Source: Stigmatella aurantiaca DW4/3-1
Lineage (GTDB): Bacteria > Myxococcota > Myxococcia > Myxococcales > Myxococcaceae
Assembly (NCBI RefSeq): GCF_000165485.1
Contig: NC_014623.1
Location: 2,747,501 to 2,811,500 of the forward strand
Direction of reading: 5' to 3'
DNA: 64,000 nucleotides
Numbering within the stretch: the first letter of the stretch is position 1; every line of letters starts with the position of its first letter. This document shows positions 37,797 to 48,686 of the stretch, one piece after another. The notes under the pieces were generated by a model that made no database searches, was not told the DNA's origin, and worked only from the letters and a program-made list of their open reading frames with translations. The position numbers and the translations under genes are program-made.

Positions 37797-39167
37797 ATGG
37801 ACGTCCGATGTGAGCGCTGTAAGTCTCAATACCAGCTTGAGGACTCCCGCATCTCCGAGGCCGGCCTCACCGTTCAGTGCACCACGTGCCAATACGTCTT
37901 CGTGGTGAAGAAGAAAGCGCTGCTCGTCACACTTCCCGTGAAGCCTGGCCAGGAGTCGTCCTCGCCGGCGGTGCTCCTGGGGAGCACCTCGCCCGCCTCC
38001 GCGGCGCCTCCGGAGGAGCCTCCTGAGCCGAACCTGCCTCCGCCGAGCGGGGCAGGCGAGCGGGGACGGGAGTGGCGGGTGCGTCAGGCCAGCGGAAATG
38101 TCTTCTCGCTCAAGGATCTCACCACGCTCCAGAAGTGGATCATCGAGCGCAAGGTGGTGCGGGACGATGAGATCTCCCTGACGGGGGAGAGCTGGAAGCG
38201 GCTGGGGGACATCGCCGAACTGGCGACGTTCTTCCAGGTCCTGGACGAGGCCCAGCGGGCGTCCCTGCTTCAGGCCCAGGTGGAGCTTGGCAAGGCCCTG
38301 GGAACTCCTGCCTCTGGTGGGAGCGCTCGGGCGGGTCCAGTGAGCGCCGGGGGCCTGGGCACCTCGCCTCGGGCGCCCGTGGCCATGCGGCGGGGAAGCC
38401 CGTTGCCCCTGCTGTTGGTGTTCCTGCTGGTGGCCGTGGGGGCGTTCTTCTACTTCCAGGTGTTCATCCCCCAGCGCGAGGACGCCGCACGCCGGGAAGA
38501 AGCCCAGAGGGTCGAGGCGCTGAAGGAAGAGGAGGCGCGGCAGGCACGGCTCCTCGCCGAAAAAGCCGCCGCGGAAGCGGCCCCCCCCTCAGTCGAGGAT
38601 GCCGGGGGTGAAAATGACCCTGCTGCCGATGGGGGCGTGCCCGCCGCGGGAGGGCCGCTGGACACCAGCGACGCGGGGGATGCGGGGGCTCCAGAGGATG
38701 CGGGAGACCCGTCCGACGCTGGCGTTCTGCCCGATGCGGGGGGAACGGCGGACGCGGGGGGGGACCTGGATGGGGGCGTCCCGGCGGTGAAGCGGCCCGA
38801 GCCGGTGCGCGACTACAACTACTATATGGCGCAGGGCAGGCGCCTGCGGGAGCGGGAGCGCTTCGCGGCGGCCGTGGATGCCTACGGGCAGGCGGCGGAG
38901 CTCGCGCCAGACCGGGCGGAGCCCTATGCGGGCCGGGGGCTGGCGCTGATGGACCTGGGCAACCCCCAGCAGGCGGCGGCGGAGTTCCAACAGGCCCTCC
39001 AGCTCAACCCGCGATACGGGGAGGCCATTATTGGACTTGCGGAAACCTATCGCTCCCAGGGAAAGAAGGCGGAAGCGGTTCGCTATTACCAGAGGTACCT
39101 CGAGATTCTGCCGGAGGGTCCCGAGGCAGAGGTGGCGCGCAGCGCCATCGATCGTTTGATGGAGTGA
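37797..39167 (+). CDS. MJ0042 zinc-finger / GYF-like / TM / TPR protein
   Basis: 456 residues. An N-terminal MJ0042 zinc ribbon (C5-x2-C8, C28-x2-C31) is followed by a Pro-rich linker. A GYF_2-like domain covers about 92-145 (WRVRQASGNVFSLKDLTTLQKWI). A single transmembrane helix (LPLLLVFLLVAVGAFFYF, about 203-220) leads to an Ala/Glu helix, then an Asp/Ala/Gly-rich segment (DAGD-type repeats) and two or three TPRs. The layout recalls the N-terminus of the gliding protein GltJ, but this is not evidence of orthology. The next gene begins 11 bp later. Confidence 0.7.
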   Translation: MDVRCERCKSQYQLEDSRISEAGLTVQCTTCQYVFVVKKKALLVTLPVKPGQESSSPAVLLGSTSPASAAPPEEPPEPNLPPPSGAGERGREWRVRQASGNVFSLKDLTTLQKWIIERKVVRDDEISLTGESWKRLGDIAELATFFQVLDEAQRASLLQAQVELGKALGTPASGGSARAGPVSAGGLGTSPRAPVAMRRGSPLPLLLVFLLVAVGAFFYFQVFIPQREDAARREEAQRVEALKEEEARQARLLAEKAAAEAAPPSVEDAGGENDPAADGGVPAAGGPLDTSDAGDAGAPEDAGDPSDAGVLPDAGGTADAGGDLDGGVPAVKRPEPVRDYNYYMAQGRRLRERERFAAAVDAYGQAAELAPDRAEPYAGRGLALMDLGNPQQAAAEFQQALQLNPRYGEAIIGLAETYRSQGKKAEAVRYYQRYLEILPEGPEAEVARSAIDRLME

Positions 39168-39178
39168 GGGAGAACCAC

Positions 39179-39505
39179 ATGGCCGATTTCGACAAACCGT
39201 CTTCCACCGAAGAGGAATACTTCGCCCGCGAGGATATCGAGAAGAAGCGCAAGCTCGCCCTCCAGCAAGCTGACCAACTGGCCGCGAAGCAGCGGGAGGA
39301 CCTCAGGCAGCTCCACTTCATGAAGTGCCCCAAGTGCGGCATGGATCTGCACACGCTGAAGAAGGGGCACGTGGAGCTGGACACCTGCTTCAACTGCAAG
39401 GGGGTCTGGCTGGACGCGGGCGAGCTGGAGCAGGTGCTTGCCCAGGGCTCGGAGAACAATGGCAAGGTGATGGGCGCCATCCTCAACCTGTTCAAGCGCA
39501 GCTAG
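39179..39505 (+). CDS. Zinc-ribbon protein (TFIIB-type zinc-finger)
   Basis: 108 residues from the ATG at 39179 with GAGGGAG 6 bp upstream. A helical, charged N-terminus (DIEKKRKLALQQADQLAAKQ) precedes a single zinc ribbon: CPKCGMDLHTL ... CFNCKGVWLDAGELEQV. The Cx2C/Cx2C pair with the GVWLDAGEL end is typical of 'transcription factor zinc-finger' proteins of unknown function. It precedes gatC by 12 bp, so it is probably in the same transcript as gatCAB. Confidence 0.8.
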   Translation: MADFDKPSSTEEEYFAREDIEKKRKLALQQADQLAAKQREDLRQLHFMKCPKCGMDLHTLKKGHVELDTCFNCKGVWLDAGELEQVLAQGSENNGKVMGAILNLFKRS

Positions 39506-39517
39506 GAGTCCACCCCG

Positions 39518-39805
39518 ATGAAGCTCACGCTCGAGCAGGTCCGTCATGTGGCCTCGCTGGCCCGGTTGTCGCTGTCGCCCGACGAGGAGCGGCGCTATGC
39601 CACGCAGCTCTCAGCGGTCCTCGACGCGGTGGCCCAGCTCCAGGAGCTCGACGTGAGCGGCGTGGAGCCCACCTCGCACGCCACGCTCGCGGCCTCGCTG
39701 CTGCGCGAGGACGTGACGCTTCCCTCGTTGCCCGCCGAGAAGGGGCTCGCCAATGCCCCTTCGAAGGTGGGAACCCGTTTTGCCGTACCGAAGATCATCG
39801 AGTGA
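39518..39805 (+). CDS. gatC: Asp/Glu-tRNA amidotransferase subunit C
   Basis: 95 residues. [38 protein letters not shown] is the GatC helical pair that wraps GatA, followed by the extended tail with [11 protein letters not shown] and the terminal VPKIIE. The subunit stabilises the GatA-GatB complex. gatA starts 4 bp after its stop; together with gatB it forms a gatCAB operon. Confidence 0.95.
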   Translation: MKLTLEQVRHVASLARLSLSPDEERRYATQLSAVLDAVAQLQELDVSGVEPTSHATLAASLLREDVTLPSLPAEKGLANAPSKVGTRFAVPKIIE

Positions 39806-39809
39806 GGCC

Positions 39810-41270
39810 ATGGTCCTGACCGAACTGTCGATGTTGGAGCTGGCGGCGAAGCTCTCCTCGGGAGAAATCACCTCCCTGGAGGCCACGCGTGCATGCCTGG
39901 CGCGCATCGCCCAGGTGGACGGGCAGGTGAAGGCCTTCCTGCGCCTGGACGAGAAGGGGGCGCTGGCCGCGGCCGAGGCCAGCGATGCGCGCCGCAAGGC
40001 AGGCAACCCCGCGAGCCCGCTGGACGGAGTTCCCATCGGGCTCAAGGACATCTTCCTCACCGAGGGAAGGGAGACGACCTGCGCCTCGCGCATTCTCCAG
40101 GGCTTCATTCCTCCCTATGACGCCACCGTGGTGCGTCTGCTGCGGGAGGCGGGCCTGCCCATCGTGGGCAAGCTGAACATGGACGAGTTCGCGATGGGCT
40201 CGTCCACCGAGGGCAGCGCCTTCGGTCCGACGCACAACCCGTGGGACCTGGAGCGGACGCCGGGAGGCTCCTCGGGAGGCTCGGCGGCCGCGGTGGCGGC
40301 GTGTGAAGTCTTCGGGGCACTGGGGACGGACACGGGCGGCTCCATCCGGCAGCCCGCGGCCCTCACCAACACGGTGGGACTCAAGCCCACGTACGGGCGG
40401 GTGTCGCGCTACGGCGTCATCGCCTATGCGTCGTCGCTGGACCAGGTGGGGCCGATGACGCGCACGGTGGCGGACACCGCGGCGCTCTTGCAGATCCTCG
40501 CCCGGCATGACCCGCTCGATTCGACCTCGGCGAAGGTCGAGGCGCCGGACTACCGGGAGGACTTGGAAGGCGGCGTGCGGGGCCTCCGGCTGGGGGTGCC
40601 CCGCGAGTACTTCACCGACGGCATGGACCCCGAGGTGGAGCAGGCGGTGCGCGAGGCGCTGAAGGCCTATGAGCACATGGGGGCGACGTTGGTGGACGTG
40701 TCGCTGCCCCACACGAAGTACGCCCTGGCCACGTACTACCTCCTGGCCACCGCGGAGGCCTCCAGCAACCTCGCCCGCTACGACGGCATCCGCTTCGGCC
40801 TGCGCGCGAAGGATGCGAAGGGGCTGAAGGAGCTCTATGGCTTGACGCGGGAGCGGGGCTTCGGTCCAGAGGTCAAGCGCCGCATCATGCTGGGCACCTA
40901 CGCGCTGTCGGCGGGCTACTACGATGCCTACTACCTGCGTGCCCAGAAGGTCCGCACGCTGATCCGCCAGGACTTCGCGAGCGCCTTCGAGCAGGTGGAT
41001 GCCTTGGTGTCGCCCACCTCGCCGGTGCCCGCCTTCAAGTTGGGCGAGAAGGTGGCGGATCCGCTGTCGATGTACCTCATGGACATCTTCACACTGCCGT
41101 GCAACCTGGCGGGCCTGCCAGGCCTGTCGCTGCCGTGTGGCTTCACGAAGTCGAACCTGCCCATCGGGTTGCAGATTCTGGGCAAGCCCTTCGACGAGGC
41201 CCGTCTGCTGCGCATCGCCCGCGCCTTCGAGCGCGAGCACGGCTTTACCCGCCGTTTTCCGACGCTCTAA
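39810..41270 (+). CDS. gatA: Asp/Glu-tRNA amidotransferase subunit A
   Basis: 486 residues from the ATG at 39810 (GAGG upstream); an extra 19-codon upstream extension is not supported. Amidase-signature catalytic triad Lys79 (PIGLKD), cis-Ser154 (PGGSSGGS) and Ser178 (GGSIRQPA) is intact. It hydrolyses glutamine and delivers ammonia to GatB for transamidation of Glu-tRNA(Gln) and/or Asp-tRNA(Asn). This implies the genome lacks GlnRS, AsnRS or both, or uses the pathway in addition. Confidence 0.97.
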   Translation: MVLTELSMLELAAKLSSGEITSLEATRACLARIAQVDGQVKAFLRLDEKGALAAAEASDARRKAGNPASPLDGVPIGLKDIFLTEGRETTCASRILQGFIPPYDATVVRLLREAGLPIVGKLNMDEFAMGSSTEGSAFGPTHNPWDLERTPGGSSGGSAAAVAACEVFGALGTDTGGSIRQPAALTNTVGLKPTYGRVSRYGVIAYASSLDQVGPMTRTVADTAALLQILARHDPLDSTSAKVEAPDYREDLEGGVRGLRLGVPREYFTDGMDPEVEQAVREALKAYEHMGATLVDVSLPHTKYALATYYLLATAEASSNLARYDGIRFGLRAKDAKGLKELYGLTRERGFGPEVKRRIMLGTYALSAGYYDAYYLRAQKVRTLIRQDFASAFEQVDALVSPTSPVPAFKLGEKVADPLSMYLMDIFTLPCNLAGLPGLSLPCGFTKSNLPIGLQILGKPFDEARLLRIARAFEREHGFTRRFPTL

Positions 41271-41281
41271 AGGTCCCCCCC

Positions 41282-42727
41282 ATGCCCTTGAACGATTTCC
41301 AGCCCGTCATCGGCCTCGAGGTCCATGCCCAGCTGTTGACGAAGTCGAAGCTCTTCTGCGGCTGCTCCACGGAGTTCGGCGCGGAGCCCAACCAGAACAC
41401 CTGCCCGGTGTGCCTTGCGATGCCCGGGGTGCTCCCGGTGTTCAACCAGCGCGTGGCGGAGTTCGCCATCCGCACGGGGCTGGCGCTCGGCTGCACCATC
41501 AAGAAGACGAGCGTGTGGAGCCGGAAGAACTACTTCTATCCGGATCTTCCCAAGGGCTATCAGATCACCCAGTACGATCAGCCCATCTGCGAGTGGGGCG
41601 CGCTCACCATCGACACGCCCGAAGGCGAGAAGACGGTTCGCATCCGCCGCATCCACATGGAGGAGGACGCGGGCAAGAACGTGCACGATGCCGCCGTGGG
41701 CGAGAGCCTGGTGGACCTGAACCGGGCGGGCGTTCCCTTGCTGGAGATCGTCAGCGAGCCGGACCTGCGCAGCGCGGACGAGGCGGTGGAGTACCTCAAG
41801 GCCCTGCGGGACGTGCTCGTCTACCTGGGGGTCAACGACGGCAACATGGAGGAGGGCTCCTTCCGCTGCGACGTCAACGTGTCGGTGATGCGCAAGGGAG
41901 AGACGCAGTACGGCCAGCGCTGCGAGCTGAAGAACATCAACTCCTTCCGGTTCATCAAGCAGGCCGCCGAGTACGAGATCTCCCGGCACGTGGAGGTGCT
42001 CGAATCGGGCGGGAAGATCGATCAGGAGACGCGGCTCTGGGACACGCAGCGGGGCGAGACGCGCTCGATGCGCTCCAAGGAAGACGCGCACGACTACCGC
42101 TACTTCCCGGAGCCGGACCTGCCGCCCCTGCACCTGGCGGACGCGCTCATTGACGAGGTGGCACAGGGGTTGCCGGAGCTGCCGCGCACGAAGTTCAAGC
42201 GCTTCATGAGCCAGTACGGCATCCCGGCCTACGACGCCAAGCTGCTGTGCGCCGAGCGCCCGCTGGCGGAGTTCTTCGAGGCGTGCACCCAGCACTACAA
42301 GGACTACAAGAAGCTCTCCAACTGGTTCCAGGGCGAGCTGGCGCGCCTGCTGAACGAGAGCGGGGGCACCGTGTCCATCTCCACGCTCAAGTTCACGCCC
42401 GCGCAATTCGGCGAGCTGCTGAGCGCGGTGGAGAAGGGGACGCTCTCGAACAACGCGGCCAAGGACGTGTTCGCGGAGATGTTCCGGGAGGGCAAGTCGC
42501 CGGAGGCCATCATCGCCGAGAAGGGGCTGGCGCAGGTCAGCGACGCGGGGGCGGTGGAGGCGGTGGTGGACGACGTGCTGGCGAAGAACGCGGGCGAGGC
42601 CGAGAAGTACCGCGCGGGCAAGAAGCAGATCTTCGGCTTCTTCGTGGGCCAGGTGATGAAGGCGATGAAGGGCAAGGGCAACCCCGCCCTCGTCAACGAG
42701 CTTCTCAAGAAGAAGCTCGGCGACTGA
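41282..42727 (+). CDS. gatB: Asp/Glu-tRNA amidotransferase subunit B
   Basis: 481 residues from the ATG at 41282. [16 protein letters not shown], the zinc-site CxC and later CPVC cysteines, [17 protein letters not shown] and the [12 protein letters not shown] segment define the kinase-like cradle that activates the tRNA-bound acid. A C-terminal YqeY-like helical tail ([21 protein letters not shown]) contacts the tRNA elbow. It completes the gatCAB operon, 11 bp after gatA, and converges with the oxygenase gene. Confidence 0.97.
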   Translation: MPLNDFQPVIGLEVHAQLLTKSKLFCGCSTEFGAEPNQNTCPVCLAMPGVLPVFNQRVAEFAIRTGLALGCTIKKTSVWSRKNYFYPDLPKGYQITQYDQPICEWGALTIDTPEGEKTVRIRRIHMEEDAGKNVHDAAVGESLVDLNRAGVPLLEIVSEPDLRSADEAVEYLKALRDVLVYLGVNDGNMEEGSFRCDVNVSVMRKGETQYGQRCELKNINSFRFIKQAAEYEISRHVEVLESGGKIDQETRLWDTQRGETRSMRSKEDAHDYRYFPEPDLPPLHLADALIDEVAQGLPELPRTKFKRFMSQYGIPAYDAKLLCAERPLAEFFEACTQHYKDYKKLSNWFQGELARLLNESGGTVSISTLKFTPAQFGELLSAVEKGTLSNNAAKDVFAEMFREGKSPEAIIAEKGLAQVSDAGAVEAVVDDVLAKNAGEAEKYRAGKKQIFGFFVGQVMKAMKGKGNPALVNELLKKKLGD

Positions 42728-42737
42728 GGCCCTCGGC

Positions 42738-43703
42738 CTACTTGATGAGGCCGATCTCGCGCAGGCGCTGCTGGAGGAAGGCATCCGCCGTGATGGGCGG
42801 CGGCGGCACCGGGTGCTCGGCCGTGGTGGTGTGGGGCAGGGGCTGAAGCACACACTGCGGATAGGGGTGGACGAAAAAGGGCATGGAGTAGCGGGTGGTG
42901 TCCTGCTCTCCGCTCTTCGGGTTCACCACGCGGTGGGTGGTGGCGGGGATGACGTTGTTGGTGACCCGGCTGAGCATGTCGCCCGAGTCCACGACGATCT
43001 GCCCGCGCAGCGTGTCCACGGGCAGCCACTCCCCATCGCGCGTGAGCAGCTCCAGTCCGGACGCGGTCCCCTCGCACAGCAGGGTGATGAGGTTGATGTC
43101 CTCATGCTCGGCGGCGCGGACGCCTCCCGGGATGAAGCGCTCCCGGAGGGGCGGGTAGTGGATGAGCCGGAGGATGGAGTTTCCATCCTGCGCCATCGCG
43201 CTGAAGGTGTTCCGCTCCACGCCGAAGTACTCCGCCAGCGCCTGGAGCATCACCGCGGCGGCCCCATCGAGCGCTTGGAAGAGCATCCGCGTGTTTTCTT
43301 GGAAAGAGGGAACTTCCGCCGGCCAGACGTTGGGACCGTACTGAGGGGAGAAGTGGGGGTGGGTGGGAGACAGCTCCCGGCCGACGTGCCAGAACTCCTT
43401 GAGGTCGCCCACGGTGCGGTTCTTCGCGTGTTCTTGGCCGTAGCCGGTGTAGCCCCGCTGGCCCGCGCCGCCCGGGACGGCGTAGCATTGCTTCACCGCC
43501 TCGGGGAGCTGGAAGAACCGCTCCACGTCCGCGTAGGTGCGGCGGATGAGGCCATCTTCGATTCCATGTCCTTCCACCGAGACGAAACCGAACTCCTTGA
43601 GCGCATCCCCGAAGACCTGAACGAAGCGGGCGCGCTCCTGGGGAGTCCCAGAGCGGTAGTGGGCGAGGTGTACGAGCGGGACGCGGCGGGCCGAGGTGGA
43701 CAT
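42738..43703 (-). CDS. Isopenicillin-N-synthase-like 2-oxoglutarate/Fe(II) oxygenase
   Basis: 321 residues from the ATG at 43703; no clear Shine-Dalgarno precedes it, so the start may differ. An N-terminal DIOX_N-type domain (FGDALKEFGFVSVEGHGI) leads to the double-stranded beta-helix. The iron ligands are His and Asp in AAEHEDINLITLL and the distal His in THRVVNP. The RxS motif (RYSMPFF) binds 2-oxoglutarate. Substrate unknown; no biosynthetic gene cluster surrounds it. Confidence 0.85.
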   Translation of the reverse strand: MSTSARRVPLVHLAHYRSGTPQERARFVQVFGDALKEFGFVSVEGHGIEDGLIRRTYADVERFFQLPEAVKQCYAVPGGAGQRGYTGYGQEHAKNRTVGDLKEFWHVGRELSPTHPHFSPQYGPNVWPAEVPSFQENTRMLFQALDGAAAVMLQALAEYFGVERNTFSAMAQDGNSILRLIHYPPLRERFIPGGVRAAEHEDINLITLLCEGTASGLELLTRDGEWLPVDTLRGQIVVDSGDMLSRVTNNVIPATTHRVVNPKSGEQDTTRYSMPFFVHPYPQCVLQPLPHTTTAEHPVPPPPITADAFLQQRLREIGLIK

Positions 43704-43929
43704 GGGGCGCGACTCTACCCAGGCCCCTGGAATCGTTGAATCAATCCAGCGTTCGGGCGTCCGCGCTTTTTGTCTACTGCCCAGGCGGGCAATCGAGTCC
43801 CTCTTTTGAGACACTCACTCGAAACCGGGATGGCATGAAAGACCCGGAGTGCTTTAAACCGAAGGTGGGGGCCGGAGTGAGCGCATCGCGGATGACTCCC
43901 TGCCAGAACATGTTGAGAATGGGCTCCGT

Positions 43930-45816
<1,887 letters not shown>

Positions 45817-45826
45817 CCCCCAGAAA

Positions 45827-45858
45827 AGAGCCCAGCCCTCATTGGAGGACTGGGCTCT
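45827..45858. terminator. Intrinsic terminator between convergent kinase and lipoprotein genes
   Basis: AGAGCCCAG and CTGGGCTCT pair perfectly. An inner CCTC/GAGG extends the stem to 13 pairs with one mismatch and a short loop. On the minus strand a TTTT run follows, a good Rho-independent terminator for the lipoprotein gene; the plus-strand gene may share the hairpin. Confidence 0.7.
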
Positions 45859-45885
45859 GGATGCCCGTGAAGCAATCGGAAGAGA

Positions 45886-46293
45886 TTAGCGGGCGCGGCT
45901 GAAGTTTGCGGGGACCTTCAGCGAACTGGCGGAGATTGACGCCGCACATGCCCGGCTCACCTTCGTCGCTAGCGGAGCGAAACAAGCGTCAAATGCGGTT
46001 TCGAAAGGCACGGGGTCGTTTGCGGAGCACTTGGGAAGGTCGTTGAGGCACTTCGCGACATCCTTGAGAGCATCCTTGTCGCTGTCAGAGCACTCTTCAA
46101 GGGCATCCTTGCACTGGTCCCGTTCATCGTCCGTGGACTTCTCGAAGTAAGAATCGTCGATCACGTTGCGACAAGCCGCAGCCTGCTCAACAACGGAATC
46201 ATTGGCATCAGCCAGATCGTCGCACGTGCTGTCGCCACCACATCCCACCATCGCCAGGGACACCGCCGCCACACATGCCAGCCACTTCTTCAT
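45886..46293 (-). CDS. Small Cys-rich lipoprotein
   Basis: 135 residues with GGGAG five bases before the ATG. The signal sequence ends in lipobox AMVGC (lipid Cys18). The mature part has eight further cysteines (24, 41, 61, 68, 82, 89, 104, 116), enough for four disulfides, and is acidic. I know no family name; such small extracellular or periplasmic Cys-rich lipoproteins are common in myxobacteria. It stands alone between the kinase and rplU. Confidence 0.75.
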   Translation of the reverse strand: MKKWLACVAAVSLAMVGCGGDSTCDDLADANDSVVEQAAACRNVIDDSYFEKSTDDERDQCKDALEECSDSDKDALKDVAKCLNDLPKCSANDPVPFETAFDACFAPLATKVSRACAASISASSLKVPANFSRAR

Positions 46294-46437
46294 GGGAAAC
46301 TCCCTTTGAGGACAATGAAGTACAGCGAAGTAAAGCGGGCGGCATCCTAACGACGGCCTCCCACGGTGCCAGGAGAGCCTGCAACTAGGCGGAAGTTCAG
46401 CCGACTTTCGTACTTTCCGGGTGTCCCGACATCTGCC

Positions 46438-46466
46438 TTGACTCCCCGGGGTATCTCTCGTAGATC
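46438..46466 (+). promoter_or_regulatory. Candidate promoter for the rplU-rpmA-obg operon
   Basis: TTGACT (46438-46443), a 17-bp spacer and TAGATC (46461-46466). It is about 90 bp upstream of the rplU start. The 264-bp gap otherwise contains no gene; a ribosomal leader element is possible but was not recognised. Confidence 0.45.
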
Positions 46467-46557
46467 GGCCATCCTTTGCGTATCCGGGCGATCAGCCGTC
46501 CGAAATGCGCGGCGACTCCCACGGGTTGACCCAACCCGACCGATAGAGGGTTTGACG

Positions 46558-46866
46558 ATGTACGCAGTGATTCGCACGGGCGGTAAGCAGTACCGCGTTG
46601 CCGAGGGTGACGTGCTCCGCATCGAGAAGGTCGCGGGCGACGTCGGTGCCGAGGTGACGTTCAACGATATCCTCCTGCTGGGCGGCACGGACTCCCCGAA
46701 GGTGGGTCGGCCGACGGTCAGCGGCGCCAAGGTGGTGGGCAAGATCCTCGCGCAGGACAAGCACCGCCGCGTCCTCCACTTCCGCAAGGAGAAGGAAGGC
46801 TGGACGCGCCGCCGGGGCCACCGCCAGCCGTACACCGAGGTCAAGGTCACCTCCATCGCGGGCTAG
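46558..46866 (+). CDS. rplU: 50S ribosomal protein L21
   Basis: 102 residues, the standard size. [18 protein letters not shown] is the classic L21 start and [19 protein letters not shown] the conserved C-terminal loop that binds 23S rRNA. A longer upstream open frame is spurious. The GAGGG before the ATG is a good ribosome-binding site. First gene of rplU-rpmA-obg. Confidence 0.98.
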   Translation: MYAVIRTGGKQYRVAEGDVLRIEKVAGDVGAEVTFNDILLLGGTDSPKVGRPTVSGAKVVGKILAQDKHRRVLHFRKEKEGWTRRRGHRQPYTEVKVTSIAG

Positions 46867-46925
46867 TTCCGGCTCATCCACTTTTCGGCCGCCCTGGGCG
46901 GCCCGTTTCATGTAGGACAGGTGTC

Positions 46926-47192
46926 ATGGCTCATAAAAAGGGACAAGGTTCTTCTCGCAACGGTCGCGATTCGAATTCACAGCGTCGCGGCGTCAAGGTG
47001 TACGGCGGCGAGGCAGTGTCCGCGGGCAGCATCCTCGTGCGGCAGCTCGGCACGGTCATCCACGCGGGCACCAACGTGAAGCTGGGCCGTGACTACACCC
47101 TCTACTCCACGGTGGACGGGGTGGTGAAGTACGAGCGGCTGGGGCGTGACCGCAAGAAGGTGTCGGTCTACCCGGCTGAGGCGAGCGCCTAG
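46926..47192 (+). CDS. rpmA: 50S ribosomal protein L27
   Basis: 88 residues. [17 protein letters not shown] is the flexible N-terminal arm that reaches toward the peptidyl-transferase centre and has no cleavable Firmicute-type extension. [17 protein letters not shown] follows. It is located 59 bp downstream of rplU, a nearly universal gene pair. Confidence 0.98.
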   Translation: MAHKKGQGSSRNGRDSNSQRRGVKVYGGEAVSAGSILVRQLGTVIHAGTNVKLGRDYTLYSTVDGVVKYERLGRDRKKVSVYPAEASA

Positions 47193-47203
47193 GCGTCGCC
47201 CAG

Positions 47204-47227
47204 GGGCCTGGTCCTTCGGACAGGCCC
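47204..47227 (+). other. Hairpin with UUCG tetraloop between rpmA and obg
   Basis: GGGCCTG pairs with CAGGCCC, and TCC with GGA around a cUUCGg tetraloop, with one bulged G. No U-tract follows. A structure this stable in the rpmA-obg gap could set relative obg expression or stop exonucleases. Confidence 0.5.
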
Positions 47228-47342
47228 GGTTGCATCCGAGCGGGTCGTTCCCGGTCCAGGTGCCTGAAGGCGGCTGGACGCGAGAGCGGCCCGTTTTGCA
47301 TTTTTCGACTCATGCTTCCCCGGCTGGGGTGAGGCCAGAGCC

Positions 47343-48683
47343 ATGAAATTCGTCGACGAAGTCCGCATCTTCGTGAAGGCCGGTGACGGTGGGAACGGTG
47401 CCGTCTCCTTCCGGCGGGAGAAGTTCATCGAGCGGGGAGGGCCCAACGGAGGCGATGGGGGTAACGGCGGCTCGGTGGTGTTCGTGGCGGACCCGCAGCT
47501 CACCACGCTCCTGGACTTCCGCTACCAGCAGCACCACCGGGCCAAGAGCGGTGAGAACGGGATGGGCAGCGACTGCAACGGCCGGGGCGCGGAGGACATG
47601 ATCCTCCGGGTGCCGGTGGGCACGCTCATCCGCTCCACGGACTCGGGCGATCTGCTGGTGGACTTGAGCGAGCCGGGCCAGCGCTTCGTGGCCGCGCAGG
47701 GCGGGCGGGGCGGCCTGGGCAACATGAACTTCGCCACCTCGACGCGGCAGACACCGCGCTTCGCCCAGGATGGGACGAAGGGGGAGGAAGTCACCCTCAC
47801 GCTTGAGCTGAAGCTCTTGGCGGACGTGGGGCTGCTGGGCTTCCCCAACGCGGGCAAGAGCACCTTCATCTCCCGGGTGAGCCGGGCACGGCCCAAGGTG
47901 GCGGACTACCCCTTCACCACGCTGGTGCCGAACCTCGGCATGGTCCAGTACAAGGACAACCTCTCGTTCGTGATGGCCGACATTCCCGGCATCATCGAGG
48001 GGGCCAGCGAGGGCGTGGGGTTGGGCCACCAGTTCTTGCGGCACGTGGAGCGATGCAAGGTGCTCATCCACCTCATCGACATGGGCGCGGAGGGAGAGGG
48101 GCGCGAGCCGCTGCACGACTTCGACATCCTCAACCGCGAGTTGGAGAAGTACAGCGCCGAGCTTGCGAGGAAGCCGCAGGTGGTGGCCGCCAACAAGGTG
48201 GATCTCACGCATGCACGCGAGCGCTTGGAGGCACTGACCCAAGCCCTGCGTGAGCGCGGGATCGCGGTGTTTCCGGTCTCCACCGCGACCGGAGAGGGGA
48301 TGCAGGCGCTGCTGGATGCCACCGCGGAGGTGCTCTTCACGGGCAAGACGGACAAGCTCCAGGTGGAGCCTCCCGCGAAGCCCGCTCCTCGCGGGGAGCG
48401 CTCGAAGGCCCCTGCCCGGAAGGCGCCCGTGAAGAAGGCCGCCACCCGGAAGGCCGCGGCGAAGAAGGCCCCTGTCCGGAAGGTCGCGGCCAAGAAAGTC
48501 TCCACCCGGAAGGCCGCGGCGAAGAAGGCGCCCGCCCGCAAGGGGCCTGCCCGCAAGGCCGCGGCGAAGAAATCTCCCGCGAAGAAGGCCCCGGCCAGAA
48601 AAGCGCCCGCGAAGAAGGCTGCGTCTGGCCGGAGTTCGAAGGCCCCCGCGAAGCCGGTGCGCGCCAAGGGGCGGAGGTCCTAG
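47343..48683 (+). CDS. obg: Obg/CgtA GTPase with Lys/Ala-rich C-terminal tail
   Basis: 446 residues. The Gly-rich Obg fold (VKAGDGGNGAVSFRREKF ... GGRGGLGN) is followed by the G domain: GFPNAGKST (166-174), DIPG (213-216), NKVD (284-287). The GTPase assists 50S maturation and links ribosome assembly to growth. In place of an OCT domain there is a roughly 95-residue tail (350-446) of KAAAKK/APARK repeats like histone H1. Its start lies 150 bp after rpmA. Confidence 0.95.
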   Translation: MKFVDEVRIFVKAGDGGNGAVSFRREKFIERGGPNGGDGGNGGSVVFVADPQLTTLLDFRYQQHHRAKSGENGMGSDCNGRGAEDMILRVPVGTLIRSTDSGDLLVDLSEPGQRFVAAQGGRGGLGNMNFATSTRQTPRFAQDGTKGEEVTLTLELKLLADVGLLGFPNAGKSTFISRVSRARPKVADYPFTTLVPNLGMVQYKDNLSFVMADIPGIIEGASEGVGLGHQFLRHVERCKVLIHLIDMGAEGEGREPLHDFDILNRELEKYSAELARKPQVVAANKVDLTHARERLEALTQALRERGIAVFPVSTATGEGMQALLDATAEVLFTGKTDKLQVEPPAKPAPRGERSKAPARKAPVKKAATRKAAAKKAPVRKVAAKKVSTRKAAAKKAPARKGPARKAAAKKSPAKKAPARKAPAKKAASGRSSKAPAKPVRAKGRRS

Positions 48684-48686
48684 ACG

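Noticed and set aside
41099-41281. Extended N-terminus of gatB
   Set aside because: It lies wholly within gatA and encodes unrelated residues; the ATG at 41282 gives the normal GatB start.
43704-43929. Sigma-54 promoter upstream of the kinase gene
   Set aside because: A TGGCAT is present, but no GC dinucleotide at the required spacing follows.
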